Positions 34,901 to 45,229 of a stretch of DNA of 64,000 nt are shown piece after piece (position 1 is the first letter of the stretch; each line of letters opens with the position of its first letter). Origin of the DNA: Aeromicrobium choanae (GTDB taxonomy: Bacteria > Actinomycetota > Actinomycetes > Propionibacteriales > Nocardioidaceae); the NCBI RefSeq assembly GCF_900167475.1, contig NZ_LT796768.1, positions 248,001 to 312,000 on the forward strand, in the 5' to 3' direction. Below the pieces are notes generated by a model. It was given only the letters and a program-made list of their open reading frames with translations, searched no databases and was not told where the DNA came from. The position numbers and the translations under genes were made by a program.

Positions 34901-35035
34901 ATCTCGATATGCCGCTCGCTGCGCTCGCGAGCTACTCGATCACCGGCACGGGAGCCGCGTAGCCCTCGCGAACTACTCGATCACCGGCCCGGTGGTCGAG
35001 TAGCTGGGCGAGGAACGAGCCCGCGTATCGAGACC
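34901..35035. repeat. Long palindromic interspersed repeat, copy B (lemA-ilvE gap)
   Basis: Outer arms ATCTCGATAT and TATCGAGACC, with two versions of the CTACTCGATCACCGG arm and the inverted CCGGTGGTCGAGTAG. It contains GCGAGGAACGAGCC as in copy C. The inner arm is duplicated here, making this copy longer than A and C. It lies between the convergent lemA and ilvE genes. Confidence 0.8.
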
Positions 35036-35045
35036 AGTGGAGAGG

Positions 35046-36140
35046 TCAGACCGCGCGGGTCATCCAGCCGTGGCGGTCCTCGGCGCGGCCGTACTGGATG
35101 TCGACGAGAGCTCCGCGGATGTCGGCGGTCACCTTGCCCGGCTCGCCCTCGGCGCTGACGACCTCACCACCGTCCCACTTGAGCTTCCCGACCGGGGTCA
35201 CGACGGCGGCCGTGCCACACGCGAAGACCTCGGTGATCGTGCCGTCGGCCACGCCGTCGCGCCAGTCGTCGATCGAGACCTTGCGCTCGATCACGTCGTG
35301 GCCGAGGTCCTGCGCGATGGTGAGGATCGAGTCGCGGGTGATCCCCTCGAGGATCGAGCCGCTCAGCTCGGGCGTGACGATCGACCCGTCGGAGTGGACG
35401 AAGTAGAGGTTCATGCCACCGAGCTCCTCCACCCACCGGTGCTCCACCGAGTCCAGGAACGCGACCTGCGCGCACCCGTGCGAGGCCGCCTCCTGCTGGG
35501 GCAGCAGGCTCGCGGCGTAGTTCCCACCGCACTTGGCAGCACCCGTGCCACCGGCGCCCGCGCGGCTGTACTCGCTGGACAGCCAGATGTCGACCGGCTT
35601 CACGCCCTCGGCGAAGTACGCCCCGGCCGGCGACGCGATCACCGAGTAGGTGACGTGCTGGCTGGGCCGGACACCGAGGAAGACCTCGGACGCGAACATG
35701 AAGGGCCGCAGGTAGAGGCTGCGCTCCTCACCCGTGGGCACCCACGCGCGGTCGGCCTCGATGAGCGCCTTCACCGAGCCGGTGAACCACTCGATCGGCA
35801 GCTGCGGCAGCGCCAGCCTCGCGGCGGACCGCTGCATGCGCGCCGCGTTCGCCTCGGGACGGAACAGCCACACCGAGTCGTCGGCGTGGGCGTAGGCCTT
35901 GAGCCCCTCGAAGATCTCCTGCGCGTAGTGCAGGACCGCGGTGGCCGGGTCGAGGGACAGCGGGCCGTACGGCACGACGCGGGGGTCGTGCCAGTCCTGC
36001 TCGGGAGTCCACTCGGTCAGGAACATGTGGTCGGTGAAGTGGTTGCCGAAGCCGGGATCGGCGAGGATCCCGGCGCGCTCGGCGGAGCTGCGCGCGTTCG
36101 GACTGGTCTCGATCCGGGGGGTGAACGCGGGGGTGGTCAT
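35046..36140 (-). CDS. ilvE: Branched-chain amino acid aminotransferase
   Basis: A PLP class IV aminotransferase, the last step of leucine, isoleucine and valine synthesis. The 364-residue product carries HYAQEIFEGLKAY, RPFMFASEVFLGV, the Schiff-base lysine in GTGAAKCGGNYAAS, and the phosphate-binding motifs LEGITRDSIL and EVFACGTAAVVTPVG. It lies 41 bp after leuB on the same strand, so the two branched-chain genes are probably co-transcribed. A palindromic repeat lies beyond its 3' end. Confidence 0.97.
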   Translation of the reverse strand: MTTPAFTPRIETSPNARSSAERAGILADPGFGNHFTDHMFLTEWTPEQDWHDPRVVPYGPLSLDPATAVLHYAQEIFEGLKAYAHADDSVWLFRPEANAARMQRSAARLALPQLPIEWFTGSVKALIEADRAWVPTGEERSLYLRPFMFASEVFLGVRPSQHVTYSVIASPAGAYFAEGVKPVDIWLSSEYSRAGAGGTGAAKCGGNYAASLLPQQEAASHGCAQVAFLDSVEHRWVEELGGMNLYFVHSDGSIVTPELSGSILEGITRDSILTIAQDLGHDVIERKVSIDDWRDGVADGTITEVFACGTAAVVTPVGKLKWDGGEVVSAEGEPGKVTADIRGALVDIQYGRAEDRHGWMTRAV

Positions 36141-36181
36141 GGCGGACACGATAGTCCTTTCGGTGGTGGAGGGGATGGTCG

Positions 36182-37240
<1,059 letters not shown>

Positions 37241-37299
37241 GGGTCCATCCTAGAACTGTCGATCTCAGATACTGAAACTCGGGTCTCGCGATCCGGTCA

Positions 37300-37386
37300 T
37301 CAGTTGTCGTCGGGCGTCCCATCGAATTCGGCGTCGTCGCGCAGGTGCGCGGGTCCCCATTCGATGGCGATGGTCGGGTCGAACAT
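37300..37386 (-). CDS. Small acidic ORF (28 aa) upstream of leuB
   Basis: A 28-codon frame starting MFDPTIAIEW and ending GTPDDN, with eight acidic residues. It has a good Shine-Dalgarno sequence (AGAGGAG) about five bases before the ATG, better than many genes in the window, and ends 59 bp before leuB. No homology is recognised. It could be a small protein or a cis-acting leader ORF. Codons are G/C-ending as in its neighbours. Without comparative data it stays a candidate. Confidence 0.4.
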   Translation of the reverse strand: MFDPTIAIEWGPAHLRDDAEFDGTPDDN

Positions 37387-37555
37387 GAGAGCTCCTCTGA
37401 AGTGGCAGTGGTGTGGTCGGTGCGGGATCCGACGGGACCGACGACCCTGCGGGGCCACGTGCTGCGACGGGTGACGTCGATCAGCGTTTCAGAGGAGAGA
37501 ACCAGGTCCTGGTCCAGAACATCTGCTGCAGAGTCGTCGAGCCAACGCCGAAACT

Positions 37556-37620
37556 CCGCGGCAGGTGTGGCCCTAGGAGGTCCTGCCGCGGCAAGCGATG
37601 AGTACGAGCTGCTTCCGCAT
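37556..37620 (-). promoter_or_regulatory. Candidate leader peptide and hairpin upstream of leuB
   Basis: A 15-codon frame on the minus strand (37620-37573), MRKQLVLIACRGRTS, contains four consecutive branched-chain or near codons, Leu-Val-Leu-Ile. Its end overlaps a perfect 10-bp inverted repeat, CCGCGGCAGG (37556-37565) and CCTGCCGCGG (37582-37591). Leader peptides rich in Leu/Val/Ile codons with adjoining hairpins attenuate branched-chain operons. Against it: leuB is more than 330 bp further on, no T-run follows, and the ribosome-binding site is weak. The rest of 37241-37723 holds the 28-codon ORF and no larger convincing gene. Confidence 0.35.
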
Positions 37621-37723
37621 GGCCGCGAGCATACACGGCGATTCGGGCCGCTGTCAGGGGGTCGGGGCGTCTCAGCGATCGACCATGGCCGCCAGGGCGC
37701 GGATGACGTGGAACACTGGCCCC

Positions 37724-38287
37724 ATGAGCGCACCGGCTGAGGTCCCCGATCTGGTCGCGCGCGCCCTGGACCTGTCCCGGCGCCGTGGCTTCATCACCTC
37801 GACGCGCAGTGAGACGGGCCGCCTGCTGGCGACCCTGGCCGCCACCCGCCACGGCACCCTCGCCGAGCTCGGCACCGGCTGCGGAGTCGGCTCGGCCTGG
37901 CTCTCCAGCGGTGCCCCGAAGGGCGCCCACATCGTCACTGCCGAACTCGATCCCGGGCTCGCCGAGGACGTGCAGGGCATCTTCCACGACGCCGCGAACG
38001 TCGAGGTGACCTGCGGCGACTGGACCGTGCTGGAGCAGTACGCCCCGTTCTCGTTGCTGTTCGTCGACGTCCGCGACGTGATGGCCAGCATCGACGTCCT
38101 GGCCGACCTGCTCGAGCCCGGCGGGATCGCGGTGCTCGACGACTTCGTGCCCTCGCCCTTCTGGCCGCCGATCGTCGACGGTCAGGTCGACTCCGTGCGC
38201 GAGCAGTGGCTCACCGACGAGCGCTTCATCGCCGTCGAGATGCTCATCGACCCCGACGCGAGCCTCATCATCGCCACGCGACGCTGA
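37724..38287 (+). CDS. O-methyltransferase-like SAM-dependent methyltransferase
   Basis: A 187-residue class I methyltransferase. Motif I is LAELGTGCGVGSAWL, with the acidic residue after strand 2 in TAELDPGLAEDVQ, motif II-like VEVTCGDWTVLEQY, and motif IV-like FSLLFVDVRD. It resembles the small predicted O-methyltransferases of actinobacteria; the substrate is unknown. It starts at ATG 37724 and is followed by an unrelated small membrane protein. No signal peptide. Confidence 0.85.
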   Translation: MSAPAEVPDLVARALDLSRRRGFITSTRSETGRLLATLAATRHGTLAELGTGCGVGSAWLSSGAPKGAHIVTAELDPGLAEDVQGIFHDAANVEVTCGDWTVLEQYAPFSLLFVDVRDVMASIDVLADLLEPGGIAVLDDFVPSPFWPPIVDGQVDSVREQWLTDERFIAVEMLIDPDASLIIATRR

Positions 38288-38368
38288 CGTCGCCCCTCGC
38301 CGCCTGACCCTTCCCTCCCCTAGTCTCGGCCCCAGAGGGTCATTGAGGCCCCGACGGAAGGAAGCACC

Positions 38369-38809
38369 ATGTCCGATCCGACCCCCACCTACACCAGCGC
38401 ACCGCGCCACAAGGGAGTTCGCACCGTCGGACTGCTCTCGATCATCGCCGGACTCGTCCTCATCGTTGCCGGAGCCGCCACGTGGTGGGTGGTGACCGAC
38501 CAGCTCGCCGCCCAGAACATCACCGTGTCCGAGGACGCCGACTGGTTCGGTGGAGACCAGGTCAACGGCCCGCTCACCGCCTACTCCCAGGCCCAGATCA
38601 TCGACAAGCACGCCCTCGAGGCGACCGGCGGCAAGACGTACGCCGAGCTCGAGCAGGACGACCCGCTGCGCGAGACCGCGATGAACGCCTCGTTCCTGCG
38701 TGCCTCGCTGTTCACGTCCGTCGTGGCCTACGGCGTGGCCCTGTTCGCCGCGGGCATGGGACTGATGTGGATCCTGATGGGCTGGTCGCTGCGCAAGCTC
38801 ACGACCTGA
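38369..38809 (+). CDS. Hypothetical two-helix membrane protein
   Basis: A 146-residue protein with two membrane helices: about 19-43 (TVGLLSIIAGLVLIVAGAAT) and about 112-138 (ASLFTSVVAYGVALFAAGMGL). The loop between, with ITVSEDADWFGGDQVNGPLT, is probably extracytoplasmic. Similar actinobacterial proteins are often mislabelled as LigA-type ring-opening dioxygenases; there is no dioxygenase motif here. A GGAAGGAAGC stretch precedes the ATG. Function unknown. Confidence 0.8.
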   Translation: MSDPTPTYTSAPRHKGVRTVGLLSIIAGLVLIVAGAATWWVVTDQLAAQNITVSEDADWFGGDQVNGPLTAYSQAQIIDKHALEATGGKTYAELEQDDPLRETAMNASFLRASLFTSVVAYGVALFAAGMGLMWILMGWSLRKLTT

Positions 38810-38816
38810 CCCGGGG

Positions 38817-39419
38817 TCACGCGGGGGCCGGCTCGGCGGCCGGCGCCCTGCGGACCTCGAACCAGGGCAGGAAGAGCTGCACGATCGGTCCGATCGCCAG
38901 CGCGTAGAGCACCGTGCCGACGCCGACGGTGCCGCCGAGCGCGAAGCCGGTGACCAGCACCGCGACCTCCAGTCCGGTGCGCACGAGGCGGACGCTCGCA
39001 CCCGTGCGGCGGACGATCCCCGTCCACAGCCCGTCGCGAGGACCCGGACCGAGGCCGGCGCCGACGTACATCGCGCCGGCCAGGCCGTTGCCCACGATGC
39101 CGGCCAGGAGCATGACCACGCCGGTCGCGAGGCTGGACGCCTCCGGGAGCATCGCGAGCGTGACGTCGGCGGCGACCCCGATCACCAGGACGTTCGCGAT
39201 GGTGCCGATCCCGGGTCGCTGACGCAAGGGAATCCAGGCCAGCAGCACCAGGGCACCGACCACGATCACGACCTGCCCGAAGGTCAGGTCGACGTGGTGC
39301 GTCACGCCCTCGTGGAAGACGTCCCACGGGTCGAGGCCCAGACCCGCGCGCACCATCAGGGCCATGGTCGCGCCGTAGAGCCACAGGCCCACCATCAGCT
39401 GCACGAGGCGGCGCGTCAT
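38817..39419 (-). CDS. YczE/YitT-like membrane protein
   Basis: A 200-residue integral membrane protein with about five hydrophobic helices. LGLDPWDVFHEGVT and GAGLGPGPRDGLWTG are the hallmark repeats of the YczE family, in which the G-L-G-x-x-P motif recurs. Start at ATG 39419, which overlaps the stop of a 55-codon membrane gene by four bases. It is divergent from a MocR-type regulator, the same arrangement as the YczE/YczR pairs known in many bacteria; the regulator probably controls it. The transported or sensed compound is unknown. Confidence 0.85.
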   Translation of the reverse strand: MTRRLVQLMVGLWLYGATMALMVRAGLGLDPWDVFHEGVTHHVDLTFGQVVIVVGALVLLAWIPLRQRPGIGTIANVLVIGVAADVTLAMLPEASSLATGVVMLLAGIVGNGLAGAMYVGAGLGPGPRDGLWTGIVRRTGASVRLVRTGLEVAVLVTGFALGGTVGVGTVLYALAIGPIVQLFLPWFEVRRAPAAEPAPA

Positions 39420-39583
39420 CGACGTCCCCCGGCGTGGCGGGCGATCGGCGCGTTCGGGATGCGACGCAGGCCGTCGCGGCGAACGGTCCGGACGGTGGCG
39501 ACGGAGCCCCACACGGCGAGGGCGACCAGGAGGATGCACAGGATCACCCTCTCACTGTGCGCCTGATTGGACTTCATTTCCAT
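39416..39583 (-). CDS. Small single-helix membrane protein coupled to the YczE-like gene
   Basis: A 55-codon frame from ATG 39583 (MEMKSNQAHSERVILC) with one membrane helix (VILCILLVALAVWGSVATV) and a basic tail ending APIARHAGGRR. Its TGA overlaps the ATG of the YczE-like gene (ATGA), which strongly suggests it is translated. A start at 39577 (second Met) is possible. I do not recognise a family. It is the first gene after the divergent promoter shared with the MocR regulator, so the YczE unit here has an extra small subunit. Confidence 0.6.
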   Translation of the reverse strand: MEMKSNQAHSERVILCILLVALAVWGSVATVRTVRRDGLRRIPNAPIARHAGGRR

Positions 39584-39607
39584 GGCCAATTCTGCGAAAG
39601 TGGCCTC
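39566..39607. promoter_or_regulatory. Compact divergent control region of MocR regulator and YczE unit
   Basis: Only 24 bp separate the two divergent start codons. ATTGG (39566-39570) and CCAAT (39586-39590) form an inverted pair, and TGGCC occurs twice at an 18-bp spacing within 39582-39604. MocR regulators usually bind short repeated sites. At least one promoter must overlap coding sequence or the transcripts must be nearly leaderless. Confidence 0.4.
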
Positions 39608-41053
39608 ATGGCATCTGCACCGTCCCTGTCCGCGCGCCGTCTCGCCGCGATGCTCGGCCCGTCCGAGGCCGGCTCGGGCCCGGCGTACCGCCGCCTCGCC
39701 ACCCAGATCCGCGGGGCCGTGATGGACGGGCGCATCCCCACCGGGACGACGCTGCCCAGCGAACGATCGCTCGCCGAGGCGACGGGCCTGAGCCGCACCA
39801 CCACCACCCGCGCCTACGAGGTCCTGCGCGAGAGCCGGCTCGTCCGCACCCGCCAGGGCTCGGGCACCACGGTCGAGCTGCCCGTCGGAGCAGCGGGCTC
39901 GACCAGCATGCTCGCCCGGTCGCCGCGCCACGACGGCATCGCCCTCACCGCTGCGGCCTCCGAGGCGCCCGACGGCTTCGCCGCCCTCATCCAGCGCGCG
40001 ATGACGAGTCTGCCGGCCGTGCTGGCCACCGACGGCTACCTGCCTGACGGCCTCCCCGTGCTGCGCGAGCGCCTCGCCGCGCGCTACACCCGCCACGGGC
40101 TGCCCACCGACCCCGAGCAGATCGTCGTGACCACGGGAGCTCAGAGCGCGCTGTCGCTGCTGGTCTCGGTGCTCGTGAGGCCACGGGACCGGGTCCTGGT
40201 GGAGGGATGCGGTTACCCGCACTCGTTCGACCTCGTGTCGCGCGCCGGTGCGCGCCTGCTGCCGCTCCCGGCCGGGGTCGACCCCTGGCCCGTGGAGGAG
40301 ATCGCGCGCCTCGCCCCGGTCGCCTCCTTGGCGCTCCTGGTGGTGGACTTCCACAACCCGACCGGGCAGCTCATGCCCTCGTCCACGCGTCGCGAGGTGG
40401 CAGGGATCCTCCAGCGCGCCGGCGTCACCACGATCATCGACGAGACCCTGCGCGACGTGAGCCTCGGCGACACGCCCCTCCCCGAGCACTACGCCGTGCA
40501 CGACCCCGGCGCCGTCCTCGTGGGATCGGCGGCCAAGTCCTTGTGGGGCGGCCTGCGCATCGGCTGGATCCGGGCCCCGAGGAGCCTGGTCCCCCGCCTC
40601 GTGCAGGCGCGGATGATCCGCGACCTCGGCACGGCCGCGCTGGACCAGCTCGTCATGGCCACGGCGCTGGAGGACGGCGACCTCGACCTGAGGACCCGGA
40701 AGGCCGACCTGCGCCACCGGCGCGACACCCTCCTGGCCGCGGTGGAGGCCAGGCTTCCCGACTGGTCGGTGACGCGTCCCGAGGGCGGCCTCACGTGCTG
40801 GGCGACCCTTCCGGCCCCGCTCAGCTCGGCCCTCGTCGCCGTCGCCGAGGACGAGGGCCTCACCCTCACGCCGGGCCCGCGGTTCTTCGTCGCCACCCCG
40901 GCAGCCGGCGAGCGCCGGCTGCGCCTGCCCTACGCCCTCGCCCCCGACCTGCTCGAGGACGCCGTGGCGCGCCTGGCCCGCGCGTGGGACCGGGTCACGA
41001 GCGGCCAGTCGGGCACCGCACGCGACCCCGACGCGGTCGACCTCATCGCCTGA
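39608..41053 (+). CDS. MocR-family transcriptional regulator (GntR HTH plus aminotransferase domain)
   Basis: A 481-residue fusion regulator. The N-terminal GntR winged helix (YRRLATQIRGAVMDGRIPTG, TLPSERSLAEATGLSRTTTT) is followed by a linker and a fold-type I aminotransferase domain. The PLP-binding lysine is in VGSAAKSLWGGLRIGWIR, with the Asp/Asn motif VVDFHNPTGQ. Such regulators bind PLP or an amino compound and usually control a divergent gene, here the YczE unit. Start at ATG 39608 fits the very short divergent gap. Confidence 0.92.
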   Translation: MASAPSLSARRLAAMLGPSEAGSGPAYRRLATQIRGAVMDGRIPTGTTLPSERSLAEATGLSRTTTTRAYEVLRESRLVRTRQGSGTTVELPVGAAGSTSMLARSPRHDGIALTAAASEAPDGFAALIQRAMTSLPAVLATDGYLPDGLPVLRERLAARYTRHGLPTDPEQIVVTTGAQSALSLLVSVLVRPRDRVLVEGCGYPHSFDLVSRAGARLLPLPAGVDPWPVEEIARLAPVASLALLVVDFHNPTGQLMPSSTRREVAGILQRAGVTTIIDETLRDVSLGDTPLPEHYAVHDPGAVLVGSAAKSLWGGLRIGWIRAPRSLVPRLVQARMIRDLGTAALDQLVMATALEDGDLDLRTRKADLRHRRDTLLAAVEARLPDWSVTRPEGGLTCWATLPAPLSSALVAVAEDEGLTLTPGPRFFVATPAAGERRLRLPYALAPDLLEDAVARLARAWDRVTSGQSGTARDPDAVDLIA

Positions 41054-41148
41054 CGGGCATCCCGTCGTGTTGCGGGGTCCCTCCCGACCCCGCAAAGTGC
41101 TGTGCAGGCCATCGCCCCGCCGGGGCACGACCCGCGGAGGAGCAGCGC

Positions 41149-42636
41149 ATGGATGTCCTGAGGAAGAAGAACGTCGACGACGTCATCCACCAGAACGACG
41201 AGCTGCCCGAGGGCGCCGCCGAGGAGCACGGCCGGCTGAAGAAGCACCTCGGACCGATCGACCTCATCGGCTTCGGCATCGGCATCGTCATCGGCACGGG
41301 CATCTTCACCCTCACCGGCCTGCAGGCGAAGGAGAACGCCGGCCCGGCCGTGATGATCTCGTTCCTCATCGCCGGAGCCGTCGCCCTGATGGCCGCGCTC
41401 TGCTACGCCGAGCTGGCCTCCGCCGTGCCGACGGCGGGCAGCTCCTACACGTACAGCTACACGACGATCGGCGAGATCTTCGCCTGGATCATCGCGTGGG
41501 ACCTCATCCTGGAGTTCGCCCTGGGATCGGCGGTGGTCGCGCGCGGCTGGTCGGGCTACGTCGCCGGTGTCTTCGACCTGCCCGAGAAGTGGTTCGCCGA
41601 GGAGGGCTCCGTCGTGAACGTCGGGGCGATCTTCATCGTCCTGCTACTCGGTTGGGTCGCCATGCGCGGCATCCGCGAGTCGGCCTGGGTGACCAACGGC
41701 CTCGTCGTCATCAAGGTCCTGGTCTGCCTCTTCGTGATCGCGGTCGGAGCGTTCTACGTCAACACCGGCAACCTCGTGCCCTTCATCCCGGACTCGCAGC
41801 CTCCCGCCGGCGACTCCTCCAGCAGCCTGCACGCGCCGCTGTGGCAGTTCCTCTCGGGCGTCGAGCCGGCGACGTTCGGCGTCACCGGCATCTTCGTGGC
41901 CGCGGCCGTGGTCTTCTTCGCGTACTCGGGCTTCGAGGCCGTGGCCAACCTGGGCGAGGAGACCCGCAAGCCCGAGCGCGACATGCCGCTGGGCCTGCTC
42001 GGCACGCTGGCGATCTGCACGGCGCTCTACGTCGGCGTGTGCATCGTGATCACCGGCATGGTGCACTACTCCGACCTGTCGGAGGGTGACGCCGTCGCCG
42101 ACGTGTTCGACCAGGTGGGCCTCGAATGGGCGGGCATCCTCATCGGCGTGGCCGCGATCGCCGGCCTGACCTCGGTGATCCTGGTCGATCTCGTGGCCAT
42201 GCCGCGGATCGGCTTCGCGCTGGCCCGTGACGGCCTGCTCCCCGAGGCCTTCCGGCGCATCCACCCGACGTGGGGCACCCCCGTGCTGATGACCGGGCTG
42301 ACGGTGGTGGCCGTGGCCCTGCTCGCCGGGTTCGTGCCGATCTCGGTGCTGGCCGAGATGGTGAGCATCGGCACGCTCTTCGCCTTCGTCGTGGTGGCGA
42401 TCGCGGTGATCGTGCTCCGGCGCACCCAGCCCGACATGAATCGTCCGTTCCGCACGCCGTGGGTGCCGTTCCTGCCCATCGTCACGGTGGCGTCCTGCAT
42501 CGGCCTGATGGCGAGTCTCAAGGTGGATACGTGGCTGCGCTTCATCGTGTGGCTGCTGCTGGGCTTCGTCGTCTACTTCGCCTACGGCTACCGGCACTCG
42601 CGGCTGAACCGCGCCCGCGAGGGTGATCCCGCGTGA
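41149..42636 (+). CDS. APC-superfamily amino acid permease
   Basis: A 495-residue transporter with about 12 membrane helices. The first unwound helix has GFGIGIVIGTGIFTLTG, the substrate-backbone site of the APC family; YAELASAVPTAGSSYTYSYTT and the FFAYSGFEAVANLGEE segment resemble cationic amino acid (CAT/YfnA-type) carriers. AGGAGCAGCGC precedes the ATG, and the leader is 95 bp after the regulator. A universal stress gene overlaps its 3' end. The exact substrate is unknown. Confidence 0.9.
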   Translation: MDVLRKKNVDDVIHQNDELPEGAAEEHGRLKKHLGPIDLIGFGIGIVIGTGIFTLTGLQAKENAGPAVMISFLIAGAVALMAALCYAELASAVPTAGSSYTYSYTTIGEIFAWIIAWDLILEFALGSAVVARGWSGYVAGVFDLPEKWFAEEGSVVNVGAIFIVLLLGWVAMRGIRESAWVTNGLVVIKVLVCLFVIAVGAFYVNTGNLVPFIPDSQPPAGDSSSSLHAPLWQFLSGVEPATFGVTGIFVAAAVVFFAYSGFEAVANLGEETRKPERDMPLGLLGTLAICTALYVGVCIVITGMVHYSDLSEGDAVADVFDQVGLEWAGILIGVAAIAGLTSVILVDLVAMPRIGFALARDGLLPEAFRRIHPTWGTPVLMTGLTVVAVALLAGFVPISVLAEMVSIGTLFAFVVVAIAVIVLRRTQPDMNRPFRTPWVPFLPIVTVASCIGLMASLKVDTWLRFIVWLLLGFVVYFAYGYRHSRLNRAREGDPA

Positions 42637-43529
42637 GCGTCGTCGTCGGCTTCGGCAGCGACACCAGGAGCCTCGCCGCCCTCGACCTGGCCGCCGAGTT
42701 CGCCCGCACCACGGGCGAGGAGCTCGTCATCACGAGCGTCGTCCAGGACAGCTGGGACTCGCTGCGCGACTTCGCCGGCGTGGACGACGAGTGGCGCCGG
42801 TCCGTCCGGGACCAAGCGGGTGAGGCGTTGGCGACGGCGCGCGAGCACCTCGGCGACGAGGCCGAGGTGGTGACGGTCTCGCGCACGGCGTCGTCCGTGC
42901 CGCAGGCGCTGCTGGACGAGAGCCGCGCTCGGGGCGCGCGCCTCGTGGTGGCCGGATCGGCCTCGCACGGCGCGCTCGGGCGGATCGCCTTCGGCAGCAC
43001 CAACGGCCGTCTCGCGCACAGCTCGGCGATCCCGGTGGCGCTGGCGCCGCGCGGCTTCCACGCCCACGAGGGCGGCATCGAGCGCCTCGTCGTGGCGGTC
43101 GACCCCACCGCCTCCGACGCCACTCTGGACGCACCGATCGCCGCGCTCGCGACCTGGCTCGGCGTCCCGGTGGAGATCGTGACGTTCGCCGTGCGGAGCG
43201 GCTCGCGGACCGCGTTCGCGGCGTTCTCCGACCAGGGCGTCCGCGAAGCCTGGTCGACGCTCGTGCGCACGCACCAGGAGCAGCTGGCCGAGGGCATCCG
43301 GAGGCAGGCGCCGGAGGTGGAGGTCACGACCACGCAGGTCACCTCCGCCGAGCGCTGGTCACTGGCACTGGAGTCCTTCGAGTGGCGTCCCGGCGACCTA
43401 CTGGCGGTCGGGTCGAGCCGTCACGGTCCGGTGGCCCGGGTCTTCATGGGCTCCACCGCGACGCGGATCGTCAACCACAGCCCCGTTCCGGTGATCCTGC
43501 TCCCCCGGCCTCGCGCTCAGGCCTCCTGA
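42633..43529 (+). CDS. Tandem universal stress protein coupled to the permease
   Basis: A 298-residue protein with two UspA domains. The first (1-about 145) ends GSASHGALGRIAFGSTNGRLAHSS in outline, the second ends GSSRHGPVARVFMGSTATRI with VPVILLP; both keep the G-x(9)-G-S/T ATP-binding pattern. The GTG start overlaps the permease stop by four bases (GTGA), so the two are made together. UspA proteins linked to APC carriers are thought to regulate or stabilise them. Cytoplasmic. Confidence 0.9.
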   Translation: MSVVVGFGSDTRSLAALDLAAEFARTTGEELVITSVVQDSWDSLRDFAGVDDEWRRSVRDQAGEALATAREHLGDEAEVVTVSRTASSVPQALLDESRARGARLVVAGSASHGALGRIAFGSTNGRLAHSSAIPVALAPRGFHAHEGGIERLVVAVDPTASDATLDAPIAALATWLGVPVEIVTFAVRSGSRTAFAAFSDQGVREAWSTLVRTHQEQLAEGIRRQAPEVEVTTTQVTSAERWSLALESFEWRPGDLLAVGSSRHGPVARVFMGSTATRIVNHSPVPVILLPRPRAQAS

Positions 43530-43545
43530 CCGCCCAACGCACGAA

Positions 43546-43586
43546 CGCGGCGCCCCGCACCGACGTGAGTCGGACGGGACGCCGCG
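43546..43586. terminator. Candidate two-way hairpin between USP gene and ilvC
   Basis: Arms CGCGGCG (43546-43552) and CGCCGCG (43580-43586), with inner CCGAC-GTGA-GTCGG (43560-43573), lie between the converging genes. GC-rich and without a T-run, like many actinobacterial terminators. Confidence 0.5.
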
Positions 43587-43605
43587 CTGGGCGACGGGAC
43601 GAGGC

Positions 43606-45228
<1,623 letters not shown>

Positions 45229-45229
<1 letters not shown>

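Noticed and set aside
37345-37740. 131-codon plus-strand frame before the O-methyltransferase
   Set aside because: No ribosome-binding site or motif; the minus-strand small frames and hairpin explain the region better, though neither is proven.
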